In this document: in pieces, positions 18,170-28,285 of the stretch
How the letters are laid out: the number at the start of each line of letters is the position of its first letter
Position numbering within the stretch: the stretch's first letter is position 1
Position numbers and translations under genes: made by a program
The notes under the pieces: model-generated
What the model was told of the DNA's origin: nothing
Databases searched by the model: none
The model's input: only the letters and a program-made list of their open reading frames with translations
Assembly: GCA_026388375.1 (NCBI GenBank)
Contig: JAPLJX010000197.1
Location: 1 to 34,114 of the forward strand
Length of the DNA: 34,114 bases
Direction: 5' to 3'
From: Deltaproteobacteria bacterium
Lineage (GTDB): Bacteria > Desulfobacterota > Syntrophia > Syntrophales > UBA5619

Positions 18170-19687
18170 ATGAAAATATACCTCATTCATCCGAAGACGC
18201 CGGAAAATTTCTGGGCCATGCGGGGGGCGCTGGATATCGTAGGCAAGCATAAGACACTTATGCAAAATACCGCCCTCTTGACTTTGATCGCCTTGACACC
18301 CAAAGATCTGGATGTTGAATATATTTATTGCGATGAGAATATCGCGCCCATTCATTGGGATATCGAGTGCGATCTTGTAGGGATTACAGGTTATACCCTC
18401 CAATTTGAACGGATGGGTTTCATCAGCGCCCAATTTCGAAAACATGGCAGACCTGTTGCCGTCGGTGGCATTTACGCGACACTTAATCCGGATAACGCAA
18501 AAAATATATGTGATCATCTATTCATCGGTGAGGCGGAGTATACCTGGCCGCAGTTTCTAAGAGACTGGGCTCAGGGCCGTGCAAAAACTGTCTATAAGCA
18601 AGAAACATTTGTCGATATCAAAGACTCGCCCGCACCGGATCTCTCCTATATAAAAGCAAAAGATTACAACTACTTTTCATTACAGACCAGCCGCGGATGT
18701 CCCAACAACTGTGACTTCTGTGATGTGGTTCGGGTCACGGGAAGAAAATACAGGAATAAATCAATCGACCAGATTATGCTTGAAGTTAAGAACGCCCATG
18801 CCTTCGGGGCGGGAACCATCTTTTTCTCCGATGACAATTTTGTTGTGAATCGAAAATTCACCATTGAACTTCTGCAGGAAATTATTAAATGGAACAGAAC
18901 TCTTGATATGCCGGTATCTTTCAGTACCCAGGCAACCATTATGATCGGCGCCGATGAAGAAATCGTCAAACTCCTGGCTGACGCGCGCTTCACGGTTATC
19001 TTTCTCGGACTTGAAACAATCAATAAGGACTGTCTTGAAGAAGTCAATAAAGGACAGATGGTCCAATACGATCCTTTTCAGGTGATTCCAAGGATTTCAC
19101 GTTATGGGATCATCCCGTTTATTGGAATGATCGTAGGATTTGACCATGATACGCCTGCTGTTTTCAAGGAAATAGAAGACTTTCTCGATAAAACCGCAAG
19201 CCCCTTTGCATCGATCAGTGTACTGAACGCCCCCAACCATACCCCGTTATATGAAAGAATGAAAAGCGCTGGCCGCCTCGTTGAAGATTTTCGGGGGTTC
19301 TGGCATCTCACGACGAATATCATCCCAAAACAACTGACCCCCCATGAACTATATTTTGGCCAAAAGCAGCTATTTAAAAAATTATATGAGCCTGAACATT
19401 TCGAACGCCGCATGATCGGTTGGCTCAATAACGTAAAATACTTCCCCGATACCTATTCCACGAGGAAAAAAAATCTCTTCCGGATTGTTATGATCATAAA
19501 GATTTTCCGTCATTTTACTTTACGGGTTCCTGCGCCGGTGAGAATGATGTTTTGGAATATCTTGAAAGAAACATGGAGGATCGATCCACGCCTCATTTCA
19601 AGGGCTGTTTCAATGCTTGTTCAGTATTGGCATTACTATGATTTCTCCCACAAAGAATCCGAGGAAAAGATGGAATTGGATGGATAG
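18170..19687 (+). CDS. B12-binding-domain radical SAM protein (DUF4070-like C-terminus)
   Basis: QTSRGCPNNCDFCDVVRVTGRKYRNKS, EYIYCDENIAPIHWDIECDLVGITGYTLQFERMGFISAQFRKHGRPVAVGGIYATL. Confidence 0.92.
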   Translation: MKIYLIHPKTPENFWAMRGALDIVGKHKTLMQNTALLTLIALTPKDLDVEYIYCDENIAPIHWDIECDLVGITGYTLQFERMGFISAQFRKHGRPVAVGGIYATLNPDNAKNICDHLFIGEAEYTWPQFLRDWAQGRAKTVYKQETFVDIKDSPAPDLSYIKAKDYNYFSLQTSRGCPNNCDFCDVVRVTGRKYRNKSIDQIMLEVKNAHAFGAGTIFFSDDNFVVNRKFTIELLQEIIKWNRTLDMPVSFSTQATIMIGADEEIVKLLADARFTVIFLGLETINKDCLEEVNKGQMVQYDPFQVIPRISRYGIIPFIGMIVGFDHDTPAVFKEIEDFLDKTASPFASISVLNAPNHTPLYERMKSAGRLVEDFRGFWHLTTNIIPKQLTPHELYFGQKQLFKKLYEPEHFERRMIGWLNNVKYFPDTYSTRKKNLFRIVMIIKIFRHFTLRVPAPVRMMFWNILKETWRIDPRLISRAVSMLVQYWHYYDFSHKESEEKMELDG

Positions 19688-19858
19688 GGAATTTTAAGGC
19701 TATTGGCGGTAAAAATCTGATCAATCCCGGTTGACGCGTACTTTCATGAAAATGGATGAGATCAAAACCCGATAGCAAGTAACCTCGCTTTCACCTACCA
19801 ACTCTTTAGTCCCAGACGGCTACACCAGATGAAGATTACAGGTTATAATTTGCAAGAA

Positions 19859-19886
19859 AAAGGCAGGGTTATATGACCCTGCCTTT
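19859..19886 (+). terminator. Hairpin, perfect 11-bp stem, 6-nt loop, about 170 bp downstream of the radical SAM stop
   Basis: aaaggcagggt-tatatg-accctgccttt. Confidence 0.5.
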
Positions 19887-20077
19887 CGATTTGGTACGCC
19901 CGGTTTACTAACTAAGTTTCTTCCGCAACCCGACATGTTTCGTGATATCGGTATTGGTTTTGACTGGTTGTTCACTTGCCTGATCCATCTCATTTAGCGA
20001 GGTTGATCTCATTGAGCGCCGCTTTCAGCCCATTGGCAAGCTTGTCCAGCTCAATTTATCACTACCGGAAACAAAAG

Positions 20078-20239
20078 TCACTCCTTTGGAGGTTCGATGG
20101 ATGTGCCAAACACTGCGATGCTCACCCCGATGATTAAGCCTGCGATACACCCAAACATCCCGCCGGCAAATCCATTCCAAAAAGCGCCAGTCACTGCGCC
20201 AACAATGCCGAGTCCAATCATGACTATCCACCGCCACAT
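20078..20239 (-). CDS. Small (53 aa) glycine-rich membrane protein
   Basis: MWRWIVMIGLGIVGAVTGAFWNGFAGGMFGCIAGLIIGVSIAVFGTSIEPPKE*, preceded by AAGGAGGAATTTAACC. Below the supplied ORF length cut-off. Confidence 0.65.
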   Translation of the reverse strand: MWRWIVMIGLGIVGAVTGAFWNGFAGGMFGCIAGLIIGVSIAVFGTSIEPPKE

Positions 20240-20315
20240 GGTTAAATTCCTCCTTTCGGATCAGTTAACTCTCATATACGCAGAGGTACTTCACCGTTAA
20301 TTAGGGTGACCAGCG

Positions 20316-20353
20316 GAAGGGAGCGATGTTACCCTGCCGACATCGCTCCCTTC
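20316..20353. terminator. Hairpin, perfect 14-bp stem, 10-nt loop, between minus-strand genes
   Basis: gaagggagcgatgt-taccctgccg-acatcgctcccttc. Confidence 0.5.
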
Positions 20354-20412
20354 GTCTTAATTTCGATGATCTTTTTTCAATCAAGGGATGCAATCCCCAT
20401 TGGAAATATGGA

Positions 20413-20745
20413 TCATTCTGACGGTTTGACAAATTTTTCCGCGCGGGAGGTGTGTGCTTCATCGTCGCAGTATCCTTCCCACAGAATCAATTCCGGATGT
20501 CCGTCCAGTGAGGTCCAATTTTCTACTTTGACGTTTGCTTTTCTTGTCTGGGTCTCATCAAAAACGCGACAATAGTATGCCTTCTTTTTGTCCGCCGGTC
20601 GGGTCACGCCTTTAAGTTGCCATACCCAGTCCGGTTCCTTCTTTAGTTCCATCAACATATATCTCCCGGCCATGTCAGGTATCTCTTTAGGTCCGGGCAA
20701 CTTTATTTCTCCATCGTTAGCGGACTTTTGTTTCCCCAAAAGCAT
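20413..20745 (-). CDS. Hypothetical protein
   Basis: 110 aa with RBS-like AAGGAGAATAAAA before ATG; regular composition. Confidence 0.6.
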   Translation of the reverse strand: MLLGKQKSANDGEIKLPGPKEIPDMAGRYMLMELKKEPDWVWQLKGVTRPADKKKAYYCRVFDETQTRKANVKVENWTSLDGHPELILWEGYCDDEAHTSRAEKFVKPSE

Positions 20746-20904
20746 TTTTATTCTCCTTGTATATTAACCTTCAAAGGTGGTTAAGGTCCTACGGCCTTAT
20801 AAAATGCAAAACGACAGTTTCTTCCGGCATGTTGTACCTTACTCACCCCCAAAATCTTGGCGAGGAACTATCACCCTACTATGTACATGGTCAAACGTGC
20901 CAGT

Positions 20905-21267
20905 CTACTTTTTAGCCGGGACATAGGTGACAGTCACTTGCTCGTTTGGACTGGCCTGATTAGATTTAGCGACAATATTAATGACATTTTTGCCTTCGGT
21001 CAGCGTGACATTGGTGGAGTACTTGCCGTCCTTAACAGGCACGTCTGCATCATTAATGCTCACCTTTGCCCCTGCACTTTCGGTTCCCTTCACACGGCCG
21101 CTTACCATTACCGTAGATGTATTAACAGTGGTACCATCCTTAGGCGTGTCGACCTTCAGAATTAGAGTCATCCCTTGCTCCCAAGGGGGGTTCTCACACC
21201 CAGTCAGTGGCAAGGCCAATAGAGAAAGCACGAATAAAATGCCTATTAATTTGAAAATGTTATTCAT
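20905..21267 (-). CDS. Small lipoprotein with a bacterial Ig-like domain
   Basis: Lipobox LALPLTGCE; TPKDGTTVNTSTVMVSGRVKGTESAGAKVSINDADVPVKDGKYSTNVTLTEGKNVINIVAKS. Confidence 0.75.
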   Translation of the reverse strand: MNNIFKLIGILFVLSLLALPLTGCENPPWEQGMTLILKVDTPKDGTTVNTSTVMVSGRVKGTESAGAKVSINDADVPVKDGKYSTNVTLTEGKNVINIVAKSNQASPNEQVTVTYVPAKK

Positions 21268-21435
21268 GATTAACTCCTTTCTTGAATTATTATTTGTTGA
21301 CATGTATCAATAAATAAGGAGGTTCCCCCGCCAAGTATCCCATCCAAGACTACAACCTGCGAGGCACCTGTCCGGGAGATCCGGTTGCGATGGGAAATTT
21401 CCAGGAGGGTTACTCCCGTTTTGTCCACTGGATAT

Positions 21436-21768
21436 TTATAGAAGGGTATTGAGGCGAGGGGGACCACGATCGGGATAGGTAACAAAATTGGCGGAAAGAG
21501 GATCAAAAGATGTTACCGGCATGTAGTCGACTAAAATGATCTTCGTGATAATCGGCACTACCGAAATGTGGACGACATCAAAACGATATTTGATCTCAAT
21601 CTGCCGGAATTGGCCGCTGAGTTTGCCAAAGCAATATGGGGAAGAGATGACGTGATCGCCTTTTCCATCCCCCTCTTGTTCAATAAAACCAAAGGGACCT
21701 GCGCTCAGCAAGACCAGCAATAGGAAAAGAAAGATTCTCTGTAACCATCTTGACCGAAAGAATCTCAT
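21436..21768 (-). CDS. Hypothetical secreted/membrane-anchored protein
   Basis: ORF with N-terminal hydrophobic signal MRFFRSRWLQRIFLFLLLVLLSAG; no recognised family. Confidence 0.35.
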   Translation of the reverse strand: MRFFRSRWLQRIFLFLLLVLLSAGPFGFIEQEGDGKGDHVISSPYCFGKLSGQFRQIEIKYRFDVVHISVVPIITKIILVDYMPVTSFDPLSANFVTYPDRGPPRLNTLL

Positions 21769-22009
21769 CGGTTCCTCATTCTCCGCATAGTTATGAGGAT
21801 CGACTCATAAAGTGGTTGCGGAATAACTGATGTTCTGCTGTATAATAAAATGTAAAGAAATACGATTCATGAAACATTTTTCGTGCATCTAATCCCTTAA
21901 ATAGATGGCTTGTCAAGTAAAAAGATGGCTTGTGTCGCGAGTACGTGACATGTCCGGTTTGTAGCACACAATCTGTCCGGTTTGTTATGGTCACCGCTGG
22001 AGGTGACGG

Positions 22010-22090
22010 ATGCGACGGACGGAGATGCTACAGGAGATCCGGAAGATGCGATTTGAAGAGGTGATCGTCAATCATTTCCGATTGAAATGA
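22010..22090 (+). pseudogene. N-terminal remnant of an ISNCY-type transposase
   Basis: MRRTEMLQEIRKMRFEEV then loss of homology (IVNHFRLK*); preceded by repeated tgtccggtttgt motifs. Confidence 0.45.
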
Positions 22091-22456
22091 TATAGGCCTA
22101 TCAAAATCACCAAGTACTTGACTACAGTCAACTATCAACACAGAAAATACCCCGCAATCTTTTTGAGACACGGGATTTCAGTAATCCTTCTCTGGTACCC
22201 TCAGACATGGTTATGGGCTCACACTTTTTTGATCAACGGTTACATACGGACTGAGAAGATACGCAAAAATAGCGATGAGACCGAGGGCGACATATATTCT
22301 CGTGTGCATTCCCAAGACCGCCCTATTCCATAAAAAGTATCGGAATTCTATCGCGAATATGGTACATGATCTGCCAGATGGCTTATTATATGTCTATGAC
22401 GGTTATTTTCAAGGCCATGATGCCAATATCGGCTTAATAATAGGGGGTTGCCACGT

Positions 22457-23323
22457 ATGAACCATGAGCACCAGAATGATGACATTGCCGGAGGACAGGC
22501 AATTATCGAAGGCGTCATGATGCGCCACGGAAACAAAATCGCGGCGGCCGTGCGAAGGCCGGACAAAGAAATAGTCTTTCAGGAGCAAGATTATATTCCG
22601 ATCACCAAGCGATATAAATTACTGGGATTGATGTTTATCCGTGGGTCTGTGACGCTCATCGAAATGATGATCATCGGGATGAAAACACTGTTGTTTTCCG
22701 CTGAAATGGCCATGACGGAAGTTGATGAGAAACCACAAGGATGGCAAATAGCCTTTTCGCTTATGATCAGCCTGGGAATAACGATATTCTTTTTCATTGT
22801 CATTCCCGCCTATATCTTTTCATTATTGAGAAACGTGATAGCTAACATCTTTTTCCTCAACGTGATCGAAGGGTGTATCCGCTTGGGGCTCTTCCTTTGC
22901 TTTTTGGGCGCCATGTTGCTGATGGAAGATATGCGGCGCGTATTCATGTACCATGGCGCAGAACATAAGACGGTATTCGCCTGGGAAAGCGGGCAGGATT
23001 TAATCGTTGAAAACATCAGGAAATTTTCGACCCGTCATCCACGGTGTGGAACAAGTTTTATCATGGTCGTTATGATTGTTTCCATTCTTGTATTTTCTCT
23101 TCTGGGCCGCCCGGATTTTCTCCATCGCGTTCTCTACAAACTTCTTCTTCCGGTTGTTTCCGGCATCTCCTATGAAATCATCCGGTTTACGGGAAAACGC
23201 AAGGACTGGCAGTGGGTGAAGATCTTGAGTTGGCCGGGACTGGTGATGCAAAAAATTACGACGCGTGAGCCCACGGATGATCAAATTGAAGTAGCCATTG
23301 CGGCAATGAAAAAAGTCATTTGA
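22457..23323 (+). CDS. DUF1385 (YqhQ-like) membrane protein
   Basis: GGQAIIEGVMMRHGNKIAAAVRRPD, YHGAEHKTVFAWE, TRHPRCGTSFIMVVMIVSILVFSL. Confidence 0.93.
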   Translation: MNHEHQNDDIAGGQAIIEGVMMRHGNKIAAAVRRPDKEIVFQEQDYIPITKRYKLLGLMFIRGSVTLIEMMIIGMKTLLFSAEMAMTEVDEKPQGWQIAFSLMISLGITIFFFIVIPAYIFSLLRNVIANIFFLNVIEGCIRLGLFLCFLGAMLLMEDMRRVFMYHGAEHKTVFAWESGQDLIVENIRKFSTRHPRCGTSFIMVVMIVSILVFSLLGRPDFLHRVLYKLLLPVVSGISYEIIRFTGKRKDWQWVKILSWPGLVMQKITTREPTDDQIEVAIAAMKKVI

Positions 23324-23567
23324 CGGCTCAGCAAGAGCCCTCCTTTTATAGTGTTAGGGGTCAAGTGTATTTGCATTTATGCGAAATCCTATACAATACG
23401 GAAGAAAGAGGTATAAGATACCCTATAAAGGCTTGATAGATTGGTTAGAGAATGTCGATCGTTTCGATGCATGAATAAAAAGATAGGTTGCCAGAATGAT
23501 AAGCGAGAGTAGAATTTAGATTCTTAAGGCAACACGTCCATTCATCAAAAGGACCCGGGTATTCCAT

Positions 23568-23768
23568 TCATTCTTTCTTATCCTCGATTTTCTTGACTTC
23601 TGAATGCTCTCCTAACTTCTCTTCCGGCTCAGCCATAGCCTTTTTAAAGCCCATGATCGCCTTGCCGATCATACTGCCCACCTCCGGAAGTTTGCCAGGG
23701 CCTTTGATAATCAGAACGATAACCAGGATAACGATAAGGTGCGTCGGCTGCAACAGACCTTCAAACAT
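23568..23768 (-). CDS. tatA: Sec-independent translocase TatA/TatE family protein
   Basis: Short TM, then GPGKLPEVGSMIGKAIMGFKKAM, charged C-terminus. Confidence 0.85.
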   Translation of the reverse strand: MFEGLLQPTHLIVILVIVLIIKGPGKLPEVGSMIGKAIMGFKKAMAEPEEKLGEHSEVKKIEDKKE

Positions 23769-24129
23769 CTTTCCACCTCCTACTTCTTATAACCATATTT
23801 TAATATACCATTTTATTTAAAAGGCAGAGCAAGAGACTTTTCATTAACCGTAATGATAATTACCACTAGTCATGACTTTTCTCCAAGAATGCCCCGTCTC
23901 AGATTTCAGGAAATTCGGATCAACCGGATGAACCTAAAATGAGACCGTTAATAACTTTGATTTTTCCCAGAATATTGCCCCATTTTAGGTGAACCTCTTG
24001 CAATAATGTCGTCATTGTAACCTTCAGCCGATTTTGTCGGGCACCCCATGGGGTCCCATTGCCTGCTGCGATACAACAAAAAGAATGTGTTCAGTGCCAA
24101 AAACCGTGTCTCTATCGCAGGAAGACAGT

Positions 24130-24168
24130 TAACATAGGGGAACAGATACTCCCTGTTCCTCTATGTTA
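24130..24168. terminator. Strong hairpin (16-bp stem with one G-T type mismatch, 7-nt loop) downstream of the minus-strand lipoprotein gene
   Basis: taacataggggaacag-atactcc-ctgttcctctatgtta. Confidence 0.5.
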
Positions 24169-24210
24169 TGATCAAAAAACTGCTTAGTCCCCATGAATCG
24201 ATATCAGGGA

Positions 24211-24741
24211 TTATTCAACCTTTCCAGACAAAGACAGCTTCTCTCGTTTAAGTGGAGAGGGGACGTAGACCAAGATCACATCAATCTTTCTGAGGGACTT
24301 TTCCTTGATGGCGTTCAGAGGGAGCGTGACGTCCAACGATCCTTCGGCAACTTCTTCAGGTTGAAGAACCTTCAAAAACGGAGAAACTTTTGAGACTTTC
24401 TCATCAGCCTTATAAGGAATTGGCTTTCCTGTTTCATTCAGGTATTCTAAAGTGATTGCCTTAATGTCCAGGATATCTTTCGATTTATTGGTGATCTTGA
24501 TTTTACCCTTAAGACTTGGCGTCTCGACAATCTCTTTAGAAGCAATGTTTACGGTCATGACTACTTTAAGGTCACTCAACTCCATCAGAAAAGCCGAACC
24601 CTTGACTTCAGCCTTGGGGGGAACCAAATCCTTTGTAACTTCCTCCTGCGTGGGGGCCACTGACTTGTTCTCTGAAGTACAGCCAAACAATCCAACGGCC
24701 AAAATTAAACCAATGATGATAAAGGTCTTTATGAAACGCAT
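24211..24741 (-). CDS. Hypothetical lipoprotein
   Basis: Lipobox ILAVGLFGCTS; RBS-like GGAGAAC upstream of ATG. Confidence 0.7.
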   Translation of the reverse strand: MRFIKTFIIIGLILAVGLFGCTSENKSVAPTQEEVTKDLVPPKAEVKGSAFLMELSDLKVVMTVNIASKEIVETPSLKGKIKITNKSKDILDIKAITLEYLNETGKPIPYKADEKVSKVSPFLKVLQPEEVAEGSLDVTLPLNAIKEKSLRKIDVILVYVPSPLKREKLSLSGKVE

Positions 24742-25064
24742 ACGATGTTCTCCTTTCTTTGCTATGCACCCGGTACATTGAGTGTTGTGGGGGTTAACGT
24801 CCTTCCAACAGGGATCCTGCAAGAACCTAAAGTAGCGGACATCTGATCATTTTTTCCCTCCTTATCTTTCCAGTTTGTCTCCATCGATGACACCCTTTTC
24901 GGTGATCTCATGGTGGCAGAACTATCTCCGGTTACAACATCCCGCCTCCTGTTGTTTTTGCACCGCGCTTGCCGGTTTATAAAACGATTAGACTGGCTAT
25001 CCTTCAATCACGGACTGACAAGGGTTTTTAGCGATTTCTTGAAATTCTAACTACGGGTAGTCAA

Positions 25065-25355
25065 TTAAGACCAGGAGGGAGGAGACCTGAAACCGTGGGA
25101 CAAAAGATGCAAGAAGGAAATTTTAACCGAGGACTTCTGATGAACGGAGCATGAGAAGACAAACGGCTCCATCTTGAAGGTGGTGTCATTTGCGATGGCC
25201 GCAGTGACGTTGTTGTCCAGAGAGCTGTACGGGCTGGAGATGATGCCGAGCTCTTCACGCAAATCCAAGATATCCGCCGTAAAGGCAGCAAAAGCGATGA
25301 AAAGGATAACGAGAAACAGTGTTTTCCTTTTATGAAGCGAAGCAGAAGCAGTCAT
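25065..25355 (-). CDS. Hypothetical protein with N-terminal hydrophobic segment
   Basis: HKRKTLFLVILFIAFAAFTADILDLREELG; weak support. Confidence 0.3.
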   Translation of the reverse strand: MTASASLHKRKTLFLVILFIAFAAFTADILDLREELGIISSPYSSLDNNVTAAIANDTTFKMEPFVFSCSVHQKSSVKISFLHLLSHGFRSPPSWS

Positions 25356-25633
25356 GAACGGTGCTCTTCCTGTATGTGCAGTGAGGCTGAGCCAATTCAA
25401 GAGGCTTGTCAAGAGTTATTTGCCACGGGGTAGTTTGGCCCATTAGATACTGCTTACCGTTTGAAATGTTGGATGCCCGCTAAAATTACTGGATGCTCTC
25501 TTTCAGGAAGAAACAAATTGTCATCGTCTTTAAAATTGTTGTCAAGAATACTTCGTCTTATGACAGATAAACATTGCGCATAACGCTAGGGCGCCGAAGA
25601 TCTTTTGTTTTCATCAGGGGCGGATGAGATGTA

Positions 25634-26868
25634 TTAAGGAAACAGGAGTGTAGCCAACGGAATATCTACCCAGCGATCAGGTTTTCCTTTTGTTTTCAGT
25701 TTAAGGGTGAATGTTTCTGGTTTACACACGATCTGGTAAAGCGTGCCGTCAACGGTTGCTCCTCCCTCTGCAAATTTCACATCCATGATGTTGCACATCC
25801 GAACCACGTCAATGCTCCCTTTGAACTGATCGGCCAGCTGCAGCAGGTTGGTCAGTCGTGGGTTGCTGCCTTCCGGGATCTGCGAACCGGTGCTGCCCTG
25901 TTCAACATAGGGTCCGATGCCCCACCCGTCAGGCACCACAAAATAATGGTTGGTCTGCGCGCATGGGGAATCCGTTCGGCAATGTTCCATTGGTAGCTAC
26001 GGGCTTCGTTCTTGTTGGCCACACCTATATTGTGTGGGTAACAGGGGAGGTTATTTTTCATCCAGGTATCTGCTTCAAACAGGGTGCCAGCCTGCGTCAG
26101 CAGCGAAAGAAGCATAGCATCATCTTTGACCCAGGTCTTCATGTTTAAATGGTCACCGGTCTCATAATAACCTGCAGCCTGCTTGTCATGAGGGGAACAG
26201 TCATTTTCTTCAACATAAATTCCTTTCTGATTGATCCCGGAGGAGGCATAGATGCACCCTGCCCAGGTGATCATGGCGAAGGGGATATCCCCATTGTCCG
26301 GGTGAAAAACCGTGACGACAATGTGATCGTTAAGGGGCAGAAATTCGGTATTGTAGTCATAGTTTCGTCCGTAAATCACTTTGCCTCCCGTGGAGTAATC
26401 ACCCCATGTGCTTAATGCCGAACAACGAGTGTTATAGCTTTCGGAACCAAACATTAAAACAATTTCCAGTGAGTTGGCCACCTTAAGTTGTTCCAGCGTG
26501 AGCCCGGAGGTCTCCGACATTCCCTGGAAAAACTCTTTGAAACGCTGCGGATAGGATTGATAGAGTTCTTCGATGATCTCGCTGTTTACCTTACCGCATC
26601 CTCTATTGATCTTGTCCTTGTATGGGGATACCAGGTTATATACGGCGCGGATATCGTCCGACAGAAAATATCCGTATTGACGCCCCATTTGCTTCCAGTT
26701 GCCGGAAAGCACCACGGTGGGCACATAGTCGTAAACCTGTTTTTTACCGCCTTCAAATTCATTGGATCGAGCAGAGCGATTGCTGTTGCTCTCACACCCT
26801 GAAAGAAGGAGTACAATTATTGCGAAGAGTAAGATTATTTTTATGATTCCGGGTTTCATTGAAAGCAT
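25634..26868 (-). pseudogene. C45-type (acyl-CoA:6-APA acyltransferase-like) Ntn hydrolase lipoprotein, split by an apparent frameshift
   Basis: Frame A (25852-26868): lipobox LLLSGCES, TRCSALSTWGDYSTGGKVIYGRNYDY. Frame B (25634-25990) continues QTNHYFVVPDGWGIGPYVEQGSTGSQIPEGSNPRLTNLLQL. The frames cross near 25,950. Confidence 0.7.
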
Positions 26869-27059
26869 TATATCCTTAAAACAATGATTGATATTGAATT
26901 GACAAGAACTTGCTTTCGCGTGGGATGAATATACGGAAAGCGATCTTGTATGTCAAGGAAATGCCCACTGCAAAAGGTGGGTCTAATGTCGATGACTGTC
27001 GCAAGATGAACATTGCCAAGAGAAAGGACGTACTCCTGTACAAATTAACGGATGCTCTG

Positions 27060-27144
27060 TTACAGGAAGAAGCATTTACCGGCGCGGACCCGCATGCAGG
27101 GCAGTGTGTGGGCTAAGGGAGAAAACCCCCGGCTACCCGATTAG
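27060..27144 (+). other. Possible group II intron 3'-end remnant
   Basis: gcggacccgcatgcagggcagtgtgtgggctaagggagaaaacccccggctacccgatta resembles DV/DVI-like ends seen after group II intron RT genes; pattern memory only. Confidence 0.25.
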
Positions 27145-28172
27145 CCTCTCTCTTTGGTTGCGTCAGTCTTGATCAGAATATCCCGAATCTCGCCCGGTGC
27201 TTTCGCCACCGCCCACCGCCAGTGTCCGAAACCGCCCTTCGTATTGACGGCCTGCACCCATTCGTCGAGATGTCGCCACTTTACCCGGTCTTGCTCCGCA
27301 TCCTGCCCCTTTGTTTCGAGGATCAAGGTGTCACCCGACACCAGGCGAACCAGAAAGTCCGGCCGATATTTGCGCACCACGCCACGATAGACATAAAGCA
27401 CTTCAAACCCCAGATGGTCATTTTTCACCCATGCTTCTACTGCGTCGCTTTCGTCCAGCGCAAATGCGTCGGAGGCTTCCCACGTGCTGTCAAAGACGCA
27501 AACATTGATGTGCGACTTTTTAGTGCGTTCGCACGGTTTGCCGGTGTACCAGGTACGCATTTCGCCTGTGGCACGAATGGGATGATCTCTATCGAAAATC
27601 GGCTCCAGCCGTTCGGTATTTTCATAGCGCACGGCTTCCCAGATGTGCTGCACGACACGGGACATATTGAGCGTAATGATCAGGCGGCGGCGCAGTTCGT
27701 CCTGGTAGAACAAGGGCGGATCGATCTTAATCTTGTCGCTGCCGATAACCTCCCCCACCAACAGCACCAATTGAGCCAGCAGGAGTTCCTTGTTGCCCGG
27801 CCAGTCTCGCTTCATCTGGTCGAAAACGTCGCGCGCCGTCTCGAAGATGATCCGCTGCGTCCGAAACTCGCGAGCCAGCCGTTCCAGTTCAATGCGGTTG
27901 ATATTGGTTACGTCCGGCTTGCCCTCCAGGATGGGCGCCAGTTCCGCCACCTGAGCTGTTTGAGCGGCATCCAGCGTCAAGGACTGCACCTTTGAAAAAT
28001 CCAGCGAGAGCGTCGGATGGAAAACGTGATCGATGCGCACCACGTTCGGCCAGCGGATTTCATACTGCCTCTTGGCCGGGTCAGGTTCAACCGCCGTCTT
28101 CGGCGCGGGTGGCGGCGGCGGGCCGTCCTGTCCGCCTTCGTGGGGCAGAAAGGTGAACGGAACGCCGAGGTA
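27141..28172 (-). pseudogene. C-terminal fragment of a type III-like restriction endonuclease R subunit
   Basis: YRPDFLVRLVSGDTLILETKGQ (PD-(D/E)XK-like). Homologous-looking sequence continues in frame through YLGVPFTFLPHEGGQDGPPPPPAP up to about 28172, then ends; helicase part absent. Confidence 0.75.
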
Positions 28173-28285
28173 ACAGATTGATAATTACCACATGACAGCA
28201 GTGCTACTTTTGTTTTTTACCGATGGCTGCTTACAGAAAAACGTTTTAAGCAAGTATGCTTAAACCTGATGAACCAAAAATCTGA

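Noticed and set aside
23340-23540. Possible REP-like or gene remnant (KIPYKGLIDWLENVDRFDA*)
   Set aside because: Short open frame with no recognisable family; insufficient evidence.
24045-24056. 12-bp perfect palindrome accccatggggt
   Set aside because: Too short to distinguish from chance without positional or conservation evidence.
26910-27116. 68-aa plus-strand ORF
   Set aside because: No domain; overlaps the possible group II intron end, so coding is doubtful.
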